The notes beneath the pieces are model-generated. The model was given only the letters and a program-made list of their open reading frames with translations. It was not told the DNA's origin and ran no database searches. This document shows positions 1 to 9,571 of a stretch of 64,000 nt of DNA, one piece after another. Each line of letters starts with the position of its first letter. Position 1 is the first letter of the stretch. The translations under genes and the position numbers were made by a program. The stretch comes from Streptomyces roseofulvus (lineage in GTDB: Bacteria; Actinomycetota; Actinomycetes; Streptomycetales; Streptomycetaceae). The stretch spans positions 2,294,001 through 2,358,000 of the forward strand of contig NZ_BAAAWE010000001.1 in the NCBI RefSeq assembly GCF_039534915.1, given 5' to 3'.

Positions 1-428
1 AGGACCTCGGCGGCGCTCATGCCGGTCGTCTGGTCCATGCGCATGTCGAGCGGGGCGTCCTGGGCGTAGGCGAAGCCGCGGTCGGCCTCGTCCAGCTGCA
101 TGGAGGAGACGCCGAGGTCGAAGAGGACGCCGTCGACCTTGTCGATGCCGAGCCGGTCGAGGACCTCGGGCAGCTCGTCGTAGACCGCGTGGACGAGGGT
201 GGCGCGGTCCCCGTAGGGGGCGAGCCGCTCGCCGGAGAGGCGCAGGGCCTCCTTGTCGCGGTCGAGGGCGACGAGCCGGGCCTCGGGGAAGGCGCGGAGC
301 AGGGCCTCGCTGTGTCCGCCGAGGCCCAGGGTGCAGTCGACGACGACAGCGCCGGGGTGCTGGAGGGCCGGGGCCAACATGTCCAGGCACCGCTGGAGCA
401 TCACCGGGACGTGGCGGTCGTTGCTCAA
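1..428 (-). CDS. rsmH: 16S rRNA m4C1402 methyltransferase RsmH, N-terminal part
   Basis: The gene runs off the left edge, so only about 142 N-terminal residues are present. RsmH (MraW) N4-methylates C1402 of 16S rRNA using S-adenosylmethionine. The visible sequence has the family opening [12 protein letters not shown], the SAM-binding loop [12 protein letters not shown] (about residues 31-42), and the block [17 protein letters not shown] followed by LDMRMD. The start is TTG, preceded by GAGAGG at good spacing; the next ATG lies inside the conserved opening and would remove it. RsmH is normally the first gene of the division and cell wall cluster, which would continue to the left of this window. 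No mraZ precedes it here. Identification is secure and the TTG start is likely. Confidence 0.93.
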   Translation of the reverse strand, partial: MSNDRHVPVMLQRCLDMLAPALQHPGAVVVDCTLGLGGHSEALLRAFPEARLVALDRDKEALRLSGERLAPYGDRATLVHAVYDELPEVLDRLGIDKVDGVLFDLGVSSMQLDEADRGFAYAQDAPLDMRMDQTTGMSAAEV

Positions 429-747
429 CGCACCCTCTCAGAACGGGCACGGCGAGCGGGTACAGGGGCGAGCCGTGGGTGCCGCCGCGCACACGGGGGA
501 GAAACCGCTGCAAATCGCTCGATTGTCTCCAGGAACTCCGCGTCACTCTAGTCCACGGAGGGGGCCGGTCAATCAACCGGCTGGCGCGCCGCGCGGCGCC
601 GCGGGCGGGGGCGGGGATTCCGGGCCGCTCACCCGATCGGCGGCGCCCGGCGGTCGCTGTGGGTTAGCTCACATGCGAGTCCATTGGGGTTCTTTGTCCT
701 CTTCTCACAGCGGGCCCGCCGGAGTGGTGCCCACTACCGTCGGAGCC
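429..747. other. Divergent intergenic region, rsmH / carbonic anhydrase
   Basis: This 319-base gap separates two divergent genes and should hold the promoter of the rsmH-led cluster (leftward) and of the carbonic anhydrase (rightward). I see short inverted repeats such as CCGGTCAATCAACCGG, but no promoter hexamers or operator that I would defend. Open frames here have no codon bias or family resemblance. Confidence 0.5.
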
Positions 748-1341
748 ATGACGACCTCCGCACACCCCTCCCCCGGCTCCCCCGGCGCGCGGCCCGCCGG
801 CGGCTCGGTCACCGAGCGGCTCGTCGAGGCGAACGCGCGGTACGCCGCCGACTTCACCGACCCGGGCATGGACGCCCGGCCGGTGCTCCACGTCGCCGTC
901 GTGGCCTGCATGGACGCCCGGCTCGACCTGCACGCCGCGCTGGGCCTGGAGCTCGGCGACTGCCACACCATCCGCAACGCGGGCGGCGTCGTCACCGACG
1001 ACGTGATCCGCTCCCTCACCATCAGCCAGCGGGCGCTCGGCACCCGCGCCGTGATGCTGGTGCACCACACCGGCTGTGGTCTGGAGTCGCTCACCGAGGA
1101 CTTCCGGCACGAGCTGGAGGACGAGGTGGGCCAGCGGCCGGCCTGGGCGGTCGAGGCGTTCCGGGACGTCGACCAGGACGTCCGGCAGTCGATGCAGCGG
1201 GTCCGGACCTCCCCTTTCCTGCCGCACACCGACGACGTGCGGGGCTTCGTCTTCGACGTCACGACCGGCCTGCTGCGCGAGATCGACCCTGTGGAGAATG
1301 GTTCCGGCACCGGCCCGAGCACACCCTCCGCCGCCGCGTAA
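748..1341 (+). CDS. Beta-class carbonic anhydrase
   Basis: A cytosolic zinc enzyme of 197 residues that interconverts CO2 and bicarbonate. Beta-class signatures are visible: the zinc ligand and catalytic dyad in CMDARLD (Cys54, Asp56, Arg58) and the second zinc cluster HTGC (His107, Cys110). The length suits the short actinobacterial subgroup exemplified by M. tuberculosis Rv1284. The ATG start has GGAG only two or three bases upstream, so an in-frame GTG at 724 or 727 is an alternative. The gene stands alone, divergent from rsmH, and ends about 150 bases before the moxR-type gene. Family assignment is firm; the physiological role is not shown by the sequence. Confidence 0.9.
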   Translation: MTTSAHPSPGSPGARPAGGSVTERLVEANARYAADFTDPGMDARPVLHVAVVACMDARLDLHAALGLELGDCHTIRNAGGVVTDDVIRSLTISQRALGTRAVMLVHHTGCGLESLTEDFRHELEDEVGQRPAWAVEAFRDVDQDVRQSMQRVRTSPFLPHTDDVRGFVFDVTTGLLREIDPVENGSGTGPSTPSAAA

Positions 1342-1487
1342 GACGACAAACCCCGGCATATCCCCCGCAGTTGTCCAGAGGCGAGTGACAGGGCCCGGCA
1401 ATCCCAACAAGAATGCTCGGGTGACACCCCCCGTACATCCCAACGGGGGCAGGTGTCCGTGTTCCTGCAAGGCCGAGGAGGGCCGGG

Positions 1488-2503
<1,016 letters not shown>

Positions 2504-2504
<1 letters not shown>

Positions 2505-3883
2505 TGGCGACCCCCGCCGCGTCCCGGGGGCAGCGGGCCGACGACCGCGACGGCCCCCGGGCCGAGGACGGCCGGGGCGGCCTGCGGGCCGCCCTCGGCG
2601 GTCTCACCACCCGGGGCCGGTCCTTCCTGGCCGCCGGGGCGGCCGCCGCCGTCTGCGCCTACGTGCTCGGCCAGGCCGACCTGCTCCGGGTCGGCCTGCT
2701 GCTCGCCAGCCTGCCGCTGATCTGCGCCCTCGTCCTGCACCGCACCCGCTACCGGGTGGCCACCTCCCGCCTGCTCACCCCGCAGCGGGTGGAGGCGGGC
2801 ACCGAGGCCCGCGTCCAGCTCCGCATGGAGAACGTCTCCAAGCTCCCCACCGGGCTGCTGATGCTCCAGGACCACGTGCCGTACATGCTCGGCCCCCGGC
2901 CCCGCTTCGTCCTCGACCGGGTCGAGGCCGGCGGCCGGCGCGAGGTCTCCTACCGGGTCCGCTCCGACCTGCGCGGACGCTTCCCGCTCGGGCCGCTCCA
3001 GCTCCGGCTGAGCGACCCCTTCGGGATGTGCGAGCTCACCCGCTCCTTCAGCGCGTACGACACCCTGACCGTCGTCCCGCGGACCACGGCGCTGCCGCCG
3101 GTCCGGCTCGGCGGCGAGGCGTCCGGGTACGGGGACGGGCAGCAGCGCACGCTGGCCCTGGCCGGCGACGACGACGTCATCCCGCGCGCCTACCGGCACG
3201 GCGACGACCTGCGCCGGGTCCACTGGCGCTCCACCGCCCGGTACGGCGAGCTGATGGTCCGCCGCGAGGAGCAGCCCCAGCGCTCCCACTGCACGGTCCT
3301 GCTCGACACCCGCCGGTCCGGCTACCAGGGCGCGGGCCCCGACTCGGCCTTCGAGTGGGCCGTCTCCGGCGCCGCCTCCGTCCTCACCCACATGCTGGAG
3401 CGCGGCTACGCGGTCCGGCTGCTCACCGACACCGGCACCGCGGTCCCCGGCGAGGGCTCCGACGGCTACGCCGGCGCGTCCTCCGTCGACTCCACGGAGA
3501 CGGCCGGGCTGATGATGGACACCCTCGCGATCGTCGACCACTCGGACGGCGCCGGGCTCTCCCGCGCCTCCGACGTGCTGCGCGCCGGGAGCGACGGGCT
3601 GCTCGTCGCCTTCCTCGGCGACCTGGACGAGGAGCAGGCCGCCCTGGCCGCCCGGATGCGCGGACGGGCCGGCGCGGCCGTCGCCTTCGTCCTGGACTCC
3701 GGCACCTGGCTCACCGGCGGCGCCGTGGCCGGGGCCGTCGAGGCCCGGGTCCGGCAGCTGCGCGAGGCCGGCTGGACCGTCGTCTCCGTCCCGCCCGGCG
3801 CCCGCATGGCCGACCTCTGGCAGCAGGCCGCCGGAGTGCTGCGGGAGACCGCCGCCGCAGACAGCTACGGAGGATGGGCATGA
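2504..3883 (+). CDS. DUF58 domain membrane-associated protein
   Basis: A 459-residue protein with two hydrophobic segments near the N-terminus (about residues 35-75), an extended central domain, and the DUF58 hallmark around DVIPRAYRHGDDLRRVHWRST (about residues 225-245). The C-terminal part resembles the von Willebrand A-like fold reported for DUF58 proteins. It is the middle gene of the MoxR-DUF58-transglutaminase operon and probably a client of the MoxR ATPase. Translational coupling is tight: TGATG at the upstream boundary and ATGA at the downstream one. A GTG one codon earlier is an equally possible start. The biochemical function of the family is not established. Confidence 0.87.
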
Positions 3884-6228
3884 GCGGGCGCACCCGCCTG
3901 ACACTGGCCGCCTGGGCGGCCTCCCTGATGGCCGCCGGGGCACTGCTGCCGCTGGTCAAGCCGGCCACCTGGATCTTCACCGCCGCCCTCCTGCTGGCGC
4001 TGCAGAGCGGCACCGGAATGCTGTGCCGGCGGGTGCCGCTGGCCCGGCCGCTGACGGTCGCCGCCCAGCTGCTGGTCGGGGTGGTCGCGCTGACCGTGGT
4101 CTTCGCCCGGGAGCAGGCGCTCCTCGGCTTCCTGCCGGGGCCGCTCGCGGTCCAGCGGGTGGCCGAGCTGTTCCGCCTCGGCGCCCAGGACGTCTCCACG
4201 TACGCGATCCCCGCACCGGACACCGAGGGCATCCGGCTGATGCTGGTCTCCGGCGTGCTGGCGATCGGGCTGCTCGTGGACGTCCTGGCGGTCACCTTCC
4301 GCCGCGCCGCCCCGGCCGGTCTGCCGCTGCTCGCGCTGTACTCGGTGGCGGCCGGGCTGTCCGGCGGCGGCGCCGGCCGGCTCTGGTTCGTGCTCGCCGC
4401 CACCGGCTACCTGCTGCTGCTCCTCGCCGAGGGCCGCGACCGGCTCTCCGCCTGGGGCCGGGTCTTCGGCGGCTCCCAGCGCTCCGGCCGGCCCGGCTCG
4501 CTGGTGGGCAGCGGCTCGTCCTTCGCGCCGGTGCGCACCGGCCGGCGGATCGGCGCGGTCGCCATGGGCACCGCCCTGGTGGTGCCGCTCGTCCTGCCGG
4601 GCTTCTCCGGCGGGCTGCTGGGCGACGGTGGCGGGGGCCCCGGCCAGGGCACCGGGGGCGGCGGCACCATCGCGGCCGTGAACCCGCTGGTGTCCCTCCA
4701 GGACAACCTGCGGCAGCCGGAGGACTTCGAGGTCCTCCGCTACCGGACCAACGCCCTGGACAACAGCGGCCTGTACCTGCGGCTGGTCGCCCTCGACCAG
4801 TTCGACGGCACCTCGTGGAAGTCCTCGGTCCGCCCGATCGAGGCGGTGCCGAAGTCGCTGCCGTGGCCCGACGGTCTCGCGCAGTCCGTCCGCACCTCCG
4901 AGGTGACCAGCAACTTCGTCGCCTCCGAGGGGTACGACCAGAAGTGGCTGCCGATGCCGTTCCCGGCCGCCCGGGTGGACGTCGAGGGCCGCTGGCGGTT
5001 CGAGCCGGCCGGCCGGATGCTCGTCGGCGACGACAAGCAGTCCACCAAGGGCGTCCGCTACCAGGTGACCAGCCTCGACGTGCAGCCGACCGGGGAGCAG
5101 CTCGCCCAGGCGGGCCCGGCGCCCGATCGGTTGCGCGAGGAGTACACCAAGGTGCCCGGCAGCCTTCCCGACGACGTGAAGTCGACGGCGCTGGAGGTCA
5201 CCGAGGGCGCGCGGAACGACTACGAGCGGGCGGTCCGGCTCCAGGACTGGTTCGCCGAGGACGGCGGCTTCCGCTACGACGTCGACGCGACGTCCGGGAC
5301 GGGCGCCGAGGCGATCTCCCGCTTCCTGCGGGACAAGAAGGGGTTCTGCATCCACTTCTCCTTCTCGATGGCGGCGATGGCCCGCACGCTGGGCATCCCG
5401 GCGCGGGTCGCGGTCGGCTTCATGCCCGGCACCAACCAGTCCGACGGTTCGGTCTCGGTCGGCATCCGGGACGCCCACGCCTGGCCCGAGCTGTACTTCG
5501 AGGGCGCCGGCTGGACCCGTTTCGAGCCGACGCCGTCCCGGGGCTTCACCCCGTCGTACGCCCGGGAGGCGGCCCCGACCGCGGGGCCGACCGGTCCCGC
5601 GCAGCCCTCGCAGTCGGCCTCGGCGCAGCCCTCGGCGGCGCCGAGCGCCTCGGAGAGCTGCCCGCCGGAGATGCGCCGCCTCCGTGAGTGCGGCCAGGAC
5701 CCGGCTGCGGCCGCGGACGCGTCCTCCGGCGGTGGTACCGACGTGCTGAAGGCGGCCGGATGGTCGCTGGCCGCACTGCTCGTGCTGGCGCTCCCGCTCG
5801 TCCCGCTGCTGTGGCGGACCCGGGTGCGGGCCCGCCGGCTCGCCCCGGCGGCCGGTCCGCTGGCCGTGTGGCGGGAGATCGGCGACACGGCCTGGGACTA
5901 CGGGGTCGAACCGGACGAGGCGCAGACGCCACGGAGAACGGCGGAGCGGATCGTCCGGGCGGGTGAGCTGCGCGGCGAGGCCGCGGAAGCGGTGCACCGG
6001 GTGGCGGGGGCGGTGGAGGAGGCCCTCTACGCGCCGTCGCCGCGGGCGGTGGCGGGGCTGGGGCGGGACGCCGAGCGGGTACGGGCCGGGTTCCACGCGG
6101 CCGCCTCGCGCGGGGTCCGCCTGCGGGCCCTTCTGGCCCCTCGCTCCGCGGTCCGCCTCCGCTGGGCCGCCTCGGCCCACTGGACCACCCTCAAATCCCG
6201 AACCCCCACCCTGAAACCCCTCCGCTGA
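3880..6228 (+). CDS. TgpA-like membrane transglutaminase-fold protein
   Basis: A 782-residue membrane protein with five or six transmembrane segments in the first 240 residues, a large external domain, then a transglutaminase core. The presumed catalytic Cys is in GFCIHFSFS and the His in DAHAWPELYF. The third position lies in GWTRFEPTPS, where Glu replaces the Asp of classical papain-like transglutaminases; this is common in actinobacterial members. A Ser/Pro-rich linker, one further membrane helix (about residues 620-645) and a C-terminal DUF4129-like cytosolic region follow. The ATG overlaps the DUF58 stop as ATGA and is preceded by GGAGGA. A role in envelope or peptidoglycan biology is inferred from family and operon. 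Confidence 0.87.
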   Translation: MSGRTRLTLAAWAASLMAAGALLPLVKPATWIFTAALLLALQSGTGMLCRRVPLARPLTVAAQLLVGVVALTVVFAREQALLGFLPGPLAVQRVAELFRLGAQDVSTYAIPAPDTEGIRLMLVSGVLAIGLLVDVLAVTFRRAAPAGLPLLALYSVAAGLSGGGAGRLWFVLAATGYLLLLLAEGRDRLSAWGRVFGGSQRSGRPGSLVGSGSSFAPVRTGRRIGAVAMGTALVVPLVLPGFSGGLLGDGGGGPGQGTGGGGTIAAVNPLVSLQDNLRQPEDFEVLRYRTNALDNSGLYLRLVALDQFDGTSWKSSVRPIEAVPKSLPWPDGLAQSVRTSEVTSNFVASEGYDQKWLPMPFPAARVDVEGRWRFEPAGRMLVGDDKQSTKGVRYQVTSLDVQPTGEQLAQAGPAPDRLREEYTKVPGSLPDDVKSTALEVTEGARNDYERAVRLQDWFAEDGGFRYDVDATSGTGAEAISRFLRDKKGFCIHFSFSMAAMARTLGIPARVAVGFMPGTNQSDGSVSVGIRDAHAWPELYFEGAGWTRFEPTPSRGFTPSYAREAAPTAGPTGPAQPSQSASAQPSAAPSASESCPPEMRRLRECGQDPAAAADASSGGGTDVLKAAGWSLAALLVLALPLVPLLWRTRVRARRLAPAAGPLAVWREIGDTAWDYGVEPDEAQTPRRTAERIVRAGELRGEAAEAVHRVAGAVEEALYAPSPRAVAGLGRDAERVRAGFHAAASRGVRLRALLAPRSAVRLRWAASAHWTTLKSRTPTLKPLR

Positions 6229-6278
6229 CGCGAGCAGCGTTCCGCGGGGCGGCGCCGCCGACCAGTCCCCCGTGTGGA

Positions 6279-6305
6279 CAGGCGTTCCGCCCTGCGGAAC
6301 GCCTG
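6279..6305. terminator. Hairpin terminator between convergent genes
   Basis: A perfect 11-base stem (CAGGCGTTCCG / CGGAACGCCTG) with a five-base loop lies between the transglutaminase gene and the oppositely oriented DUF3040 gene, where it can end transcription from both sides. There is no U-tract. Confidence 0.6.
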
Positions 6306-6443
6306 CCCACAACGAAACGGCGGCGGGCGCCAGCGGTGCCTCGTCCGGGGGCAGGGCGGGGTGCGGATATGGCGGCGCCCCGCCTGGGCTCGGGGCCGGC
6401 GGGGCGCGGGGCACTGGGGGGCGGGGTCTCCGCTAGGGGGGCG

Positions 6444-6836
6444 TCAGTGGCCGCCACCCTGCTGCTCGTCGCGGCGTCGCTGCCACCGCGCCTCGATCCG
6501 GTCCATCATCGAGCGTCGCGCCCGGACCTGATGGCCCCGGGCCTGCTGCGCCCGCTCGCCCGGCTTGGGCGCCTTGCGCCAGCCGGTGACCGCCAGGACC
6601 GCGCAGCCCAGCATGACGAGGAATCCCACCACGCTGATCCAGATCTGCTGTGCGACCATTCCGGCCATGAGGAGCGCGATACCCACCAGAAAGCCGGCGA
6701 CTGCCTGGTAGACCCGTCGCCGGGTGTACGTGCGCAGCCCGCTTCCCTCGAGCGCTGTCGCGAACTTGGGGTCTTCGGCGTACAGCGCTCGCTCCATCTG
6801 CTCGAGCATTCGCTGCTCGTGCTCCGAGAGCGGCAC
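6444..6836 (-). CDS. DUF3040 small membrane protein
   Basis: A 130-residue protein that opens with the DUF3040 signature MPLSEHEQRMLEQMERALYA followed by DPKFA. Two adjacent hydrophobic helices (about residues 43-85) form a hairpin in the membrane, and a very basic C-terminal tail (WRKAPKPGERAQQ and RRSMMDRIEARWQRRRD) should face the cytoplasm. DUF3040 proteins are confined to actinobacteria and often sit beside the dcw cluster, as here. The start is GTG. Function is unknown. Confidence 0.85.
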   Translation of the reverse strand: MPLSEHEQRMLEQMERALYAEDPKFATALEGSGLRTYTRRRVYQAVAGFLVGIALLMAGMVAQQIWISVVGFLVMLGCAVLAVTGWRKAPKPGERAQQARGHQVRARRSMMDRIEARWQRRRDEQQGGGH

Positions 6837-7109
6837 GGAGTCCTCCTAGTCGTCGGTCGCGGGGGCGACCGGTTGCGGCCCTTTCAGGATAGGCAGGGAA
6901 TCGCCCCCGTGAAACCCGCCCTCAATGCCGATCAGCCCATCCGGGCCGCCACGCGGTTCGGTTGGTGAGGCGTTGATTCCCCAGCCGCCCGTCCGTCATG
7001 CCGGATGGGTTCCCTCGATCATACGGCGCGAAGCCGCATATGGGGCGGCCTGTGGCACAGTCGGGCCCGCACCTCCGAACGGGTGGCGCGGCCCCGGAGT
7101 TCCACCGGA

Positions 7110-7937
7110 TCAGGCGGGCTTCTCGGCGAGCACGTGGAGCTGGGTGGCGACGGCGTGGAAGGCGGCCAGTTCGGCGGCGGCCGCCTCCAGCTTGAGCAGG
7201 GCTTCGGCGGCGCCGGGCTCGGTGTCGACGAGGACGCCGGGCACCAGGTCGGCGAAGATCCGTACGCCGTGGACGGCGCTCACGGAGAGGCCGGCCTCCT
7301 CGGCCAGTCCGGTGAGCTGCTCGGCGGTGAAGCGCCGGGGCACCGGGTCGCCGGCGCCCCAGCGCCCGTCGGGGTCGCCGAGCGCGGTCCGTGCCTCGGT
7401 GAAGTGTCCGGCGAGGGCGCGGGCGAGGACCGCGCCGCCGAGTCCGGCGCCGAGCAGGCTGAGCGCGCCGCCGGGGCGGAGCGCGGCCACCGTGTTGCGT
7501 ACGCCCTCGGCCGGGTCGTCCACGTACTCCAGGACGCCGTGGCAGAGCACCGCGTCGTAGGCACCGCGCTCGACCACGTCGAAGAGGCCGCGGACGTCGC
7601 CCTGGACGCCGGTCACCAGGTCGGCGACGCCGGCCTCGGCGGCGCGGCGCTCCAGGGCGAAGAGCGCGTTGGGGCTGGGGTCGACGACGGTGACGCGGTG
7701 GCCGAGGCGAGCCACCGGCACCGCGAAGTTGCCGGAGCCGCCGCCGGTGTCGAGGACGTCCAGGCTGCCCTCGCCGGTGGTCCCGACGCGGCGGTCGAGG
7801 GCGTCCTTGAGGACGTCCCAGACGACGGCGGTTCGCAGAGAGGCGCGCGACGGGCGCGACGACGCCTCGCGGCCGAAGGCGGGGGAAGGGTCCGGCACGG
7901 CTCTTGACTCCTCGGTGACGGGTACGGACCTCCCCAC
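7110..7937 (-). CDS. Class I SAM-dependent methyltransferase
   Basis: A 275-residue Rossmann-fold methyltransferase. Motif I is VLDTGGGSGNFAVPVARLG (about residues 61-79), followed by the acidic end of beta-2 at VTVVDPSPNALF and the post-II block YDAVLCHGVLEYVDD. TGGGSG departs slightly from the usual DLGCGTG but is common in this actinobacterial group. The GTG start has GGAGG seven bases upstream; a second GTG at 7898 also has a good GAGGAG and would give a protein 13 residues shorter. The substrate cannot be read from the sequence. The gene is leftward, followed at about 270 bases by DUF3040, and preceded by the HEPN gene. Confidence 0.82.
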   Translation of the reverse strand: MGRSVPVTEESRAVPDPSPAFGREASSRPSRASLRTAVVWDVLKDALDRRVGTTGEGSLDVLDTGGGSGNFAVPVARLGHRVTVVDPSPNALFALERRAAEAGVADLVTGVQGDVRGLFDVVERGAYDAVLCHGVLEYVDDPAEGVRNTVAALRPGGALSLLGAGLGGAVLARALAGHFTEARTALGDPDGRWGAGDPVPRRFTAEQLTGLAEEAGLSVSAVHGVRIFADLVPGVLVDTEPGAAEALLKLEAAAAELAAFHAVATQLHVLAEKPA

Positions 7938-7964
7938 CCTATGGCCTCCGCGGCGCCGTGCGGA

Positions 7965-8438
7965 TCAACCGGCGGCCCCGTCCGCCGGGGGCTGTCGGGG
8001 CAGTACCGGCTGGAGCACGAGCAGCCGCTCGACCAGGCGCAGGAAGTGGGCAGCGTCCCGGACCAGGTCGTCGGCCTCGCGCGGGGTCGCGGCGGCGGCG
8101 ACGCCCGCTTCGGCGAGGGCCCGGCGCGGGGCTCCGGAGGCGAAGAGGGCGCTCCATTCGGTGAGCTCGGGGGCGAGCTGCGGCAGCAGCTCCCAGGCGC
8201 TCCTTATGGCCTGCCGCCGACGGGTGCGGGGGACGGGGCGGGCGCGGGCGGCGAGGACGGCGGCTGCGGCTCGCAGGGCGGCGAGGTGCGCCGTGGCGTA
8301 CCTCTCGTGGGGCCGGTCGAGGGCGGCGGCCTCGTCGAGCCCGGCCCGGGCCTTGGCGAGCAGGTCGAGGGCGGCGGGCGGGGCGGTGGTCCGGCGGGAC
8401 ACGGGGTGGACGTCGGCTGCTGCGAAAGGACTGGCCAT
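7965..8438 (-). CDS. SAV_6107-family HEPN domain protein
   Basis: A 157-residue, Ala/Arg/Leu-rich, all-helical protein matching the streptomycete SAV_6107 HEPN family as I remember it: an N-terminal helical core around ALDLLAKARAGLDEAAALDRPHERYATAHLAALRA, then WELLPQLAPELTEWSALFASGAPRRALAEAG. HEPN proteins are often RNases or nucleotidyltransferase partners. The Rx4-6H catalytic motif is not clear, although RPHERY is a weak candidate, and no nucleotidyltransferase partner is adjacent. The ATG start has CAGGAGG at ideal spacing. It lies 27 bases before the methyltransferase and probably shares its transcript. Confidence 0.7.
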   Translation of the reverse strand: MASPFAAADVHPVSRRTTAPPAALDLLAKARAGLDEAAALDRPHERYATAHLAALRAAAAVLAARARPVPRTRRRQAIRSAWELLPQLAPELTEWSALFASGAPRRALAEAGVAAAATPREADDLVRDAAHFLRLVERLLVLQPVLPRQPPADGAAG

Positions 8439-8551
8439 GACGAGCCTCCTGTCGTCGGGTGACGGCCTTGTCGCCGTCTGTGCCCATCGTGCAACCCCCC
8501 ACTGACAATCGCCCTGACCTGGGGTTTTGCCAGCAAGGCGACTCCCGGGTA

Positions 8552-8581
8552 ACTTTTGGACTGACCAGTCAGTTCAAAAGT
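8552..8581. promoter_or_regulatory. TetR-type palindromic operator
   Basis: A 30-base near-perfect palindrome centred on TGACCAGTCA, with outer arms ACTTTTG and CAAAAGT. Only four positions (two symmetric pairs, one at the centre) break the symmetry. Half-sites of the TGAC/GTCA type are typical for TetR repressors. It lies 22 bases upstream of the ATPase-YhgE gene pair, and a TetR gene follows that pair, so this is the probable repressor site. Confidence 0.72.
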
Positions 8582-8602
8582 GGGGAAGCGGGGGGTGGAT
8601 CC

Positions 8603-9571
8603 GTGGGATCCGAGGACCTGACCACACGACCGGCTCCGAAGGGGGCCGGCGGAACATCCGGCGCGAGCGGCGGCCCGGCGGCGCACGGCGCCGGGCTCGT
8701 GGTCGAGGGGCTGGGGCTCAAGGGCCCTCGCGGCTGGGCCTTCCGGGACGTGTCCTTCCGCGCCGGCGCCGGTTCGCTGGTCGCGCTCGAAGGCCCGTCC
8801 GGCACCGGCCGCACCTGCCTGCTGCTCGCGCTCACCGGCCGGATGAAGACCGCCGAGGGCCACGCCGAGGTCGGCGGCCTCCCGCTGCCGCGCCGGATGG
8901 CCGCCGTGCGCCGGGCCGCCGCGCTCGGCCAGGTGCCCGGCGTCAGCGAGCTCGACCCGTCGCTCACGGTCGCCGAGCACCTGCGTGAGCGGGCGCTGCT
9001 CCAGCGCCGCTTCGACGGCTCGGTCCGCGCGCTGCTGCGGCGTCCCGGCACCCGGGCCGCCGAGGCCAGGGCCCGCATCGACGAGGCCCTGGCGGCCGCC
9101 GGCCTCGACCTCGCCGCCCTGCCGAAGGGCGAGCGGACCTCCGTGCGCGATCTGGAGCGGCTGGAGGCCCTGCGGCTGTCGATCGCGCTGGCCCTGATGG
9201 GCCGCCCCCGGCTGCTGGGCGTGGACGACACCGACCTGAAGCTGTCGGACGCCGACCGGGCCGACGCCTGGGCGCTGCTGCGCTCCGTGGCCGCCGCCGG
9301 CACCACCGTCCTCGCCGTCTGCAGCGAGGCGCCCGCCGACGCCCTGCGGATCACCACGACCGGCACCACCCCGAAGACGGAGCAGGCCGCGCCGGACCAC
9401 GACGACCCGGAGCCGGAGGCCGCGGACCGTACCCCCGCGGACGGCACCGCCGCGGCCGGCACGGACGCGGACACGGCCGCCGCGGGCCCGGCCACCCCGG
9501 ACCCGGCCACCGAAGACGACATCACCGAGGAGGGGGCGGACGATGCGCTCGCCGAAACTGGCCGCGCTTGA
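8603..9571 (+). CDS. ABC-like ATPase with altered Walker A
   Basis: A 322-residue protein with an ABC ATPase fold from about residue 30 to 250. The P-loop reads EGPSGTGRTCL, so the invariant Walker A lysine is arginine. The signature region (about KGERTSVRDLERLEALRLSIALA) keeps the helix but lacks LSGGQ, and Walker B reads PRLLGVDDTD. The last 70 residues are a Thr/Ala/Asp-rich low-complexity tail. The GTG start was chosen because it follows the operator and a G-rich ribosome binding site; upstream in-frame codons would overlap the operator. It overlaps the next gene by 29 bases in another frame. It probably works with the YhgE protein, but efficient ATP hydrolysis is doubtful. Confidence 0.78.
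   Translation: MGSEDLTTRPAPKGAGGTSGASGGPAAHGAGLVVEGLGLKGPRGWAFRDVSFRAGAGSLVALEGPSGTGRTCLLLALTGRMKTAEGHAEVGGLPLPRRMAAVRRAAALGQVPGVSELDPSLTVAEHLRERALLQRRFDGSVRALLRRPGTRAAEARARIDEALAAAGLDLAALPKGERTSVRDLERLEALRLSIALALMGRPRLLGVDDTDLKLSDADRADAWALLRSVAAAGTTVLAVCSEAPADALRITTTGTTPKTEQAAPDHDDPEPEAADRTPADGTAAAGTDADTAAAGPATPDPATEDDITEEGADDALAETGRA

Noticed and set aside
253..1341. Long frame running from the rsmH end into the carbonic anhydrase
   Set aside because: Its first 165 codons overlap rsmH and the intergenic region without family similarity; the anhydrase begins at 748.
3865..6414. 850-codon leftward frame opposite the transglutaminase gene
   Set aside because: No domain is visible, and the transglutaminase on the other strand has clear catalytic motifs; it is a GC-bias artefact.
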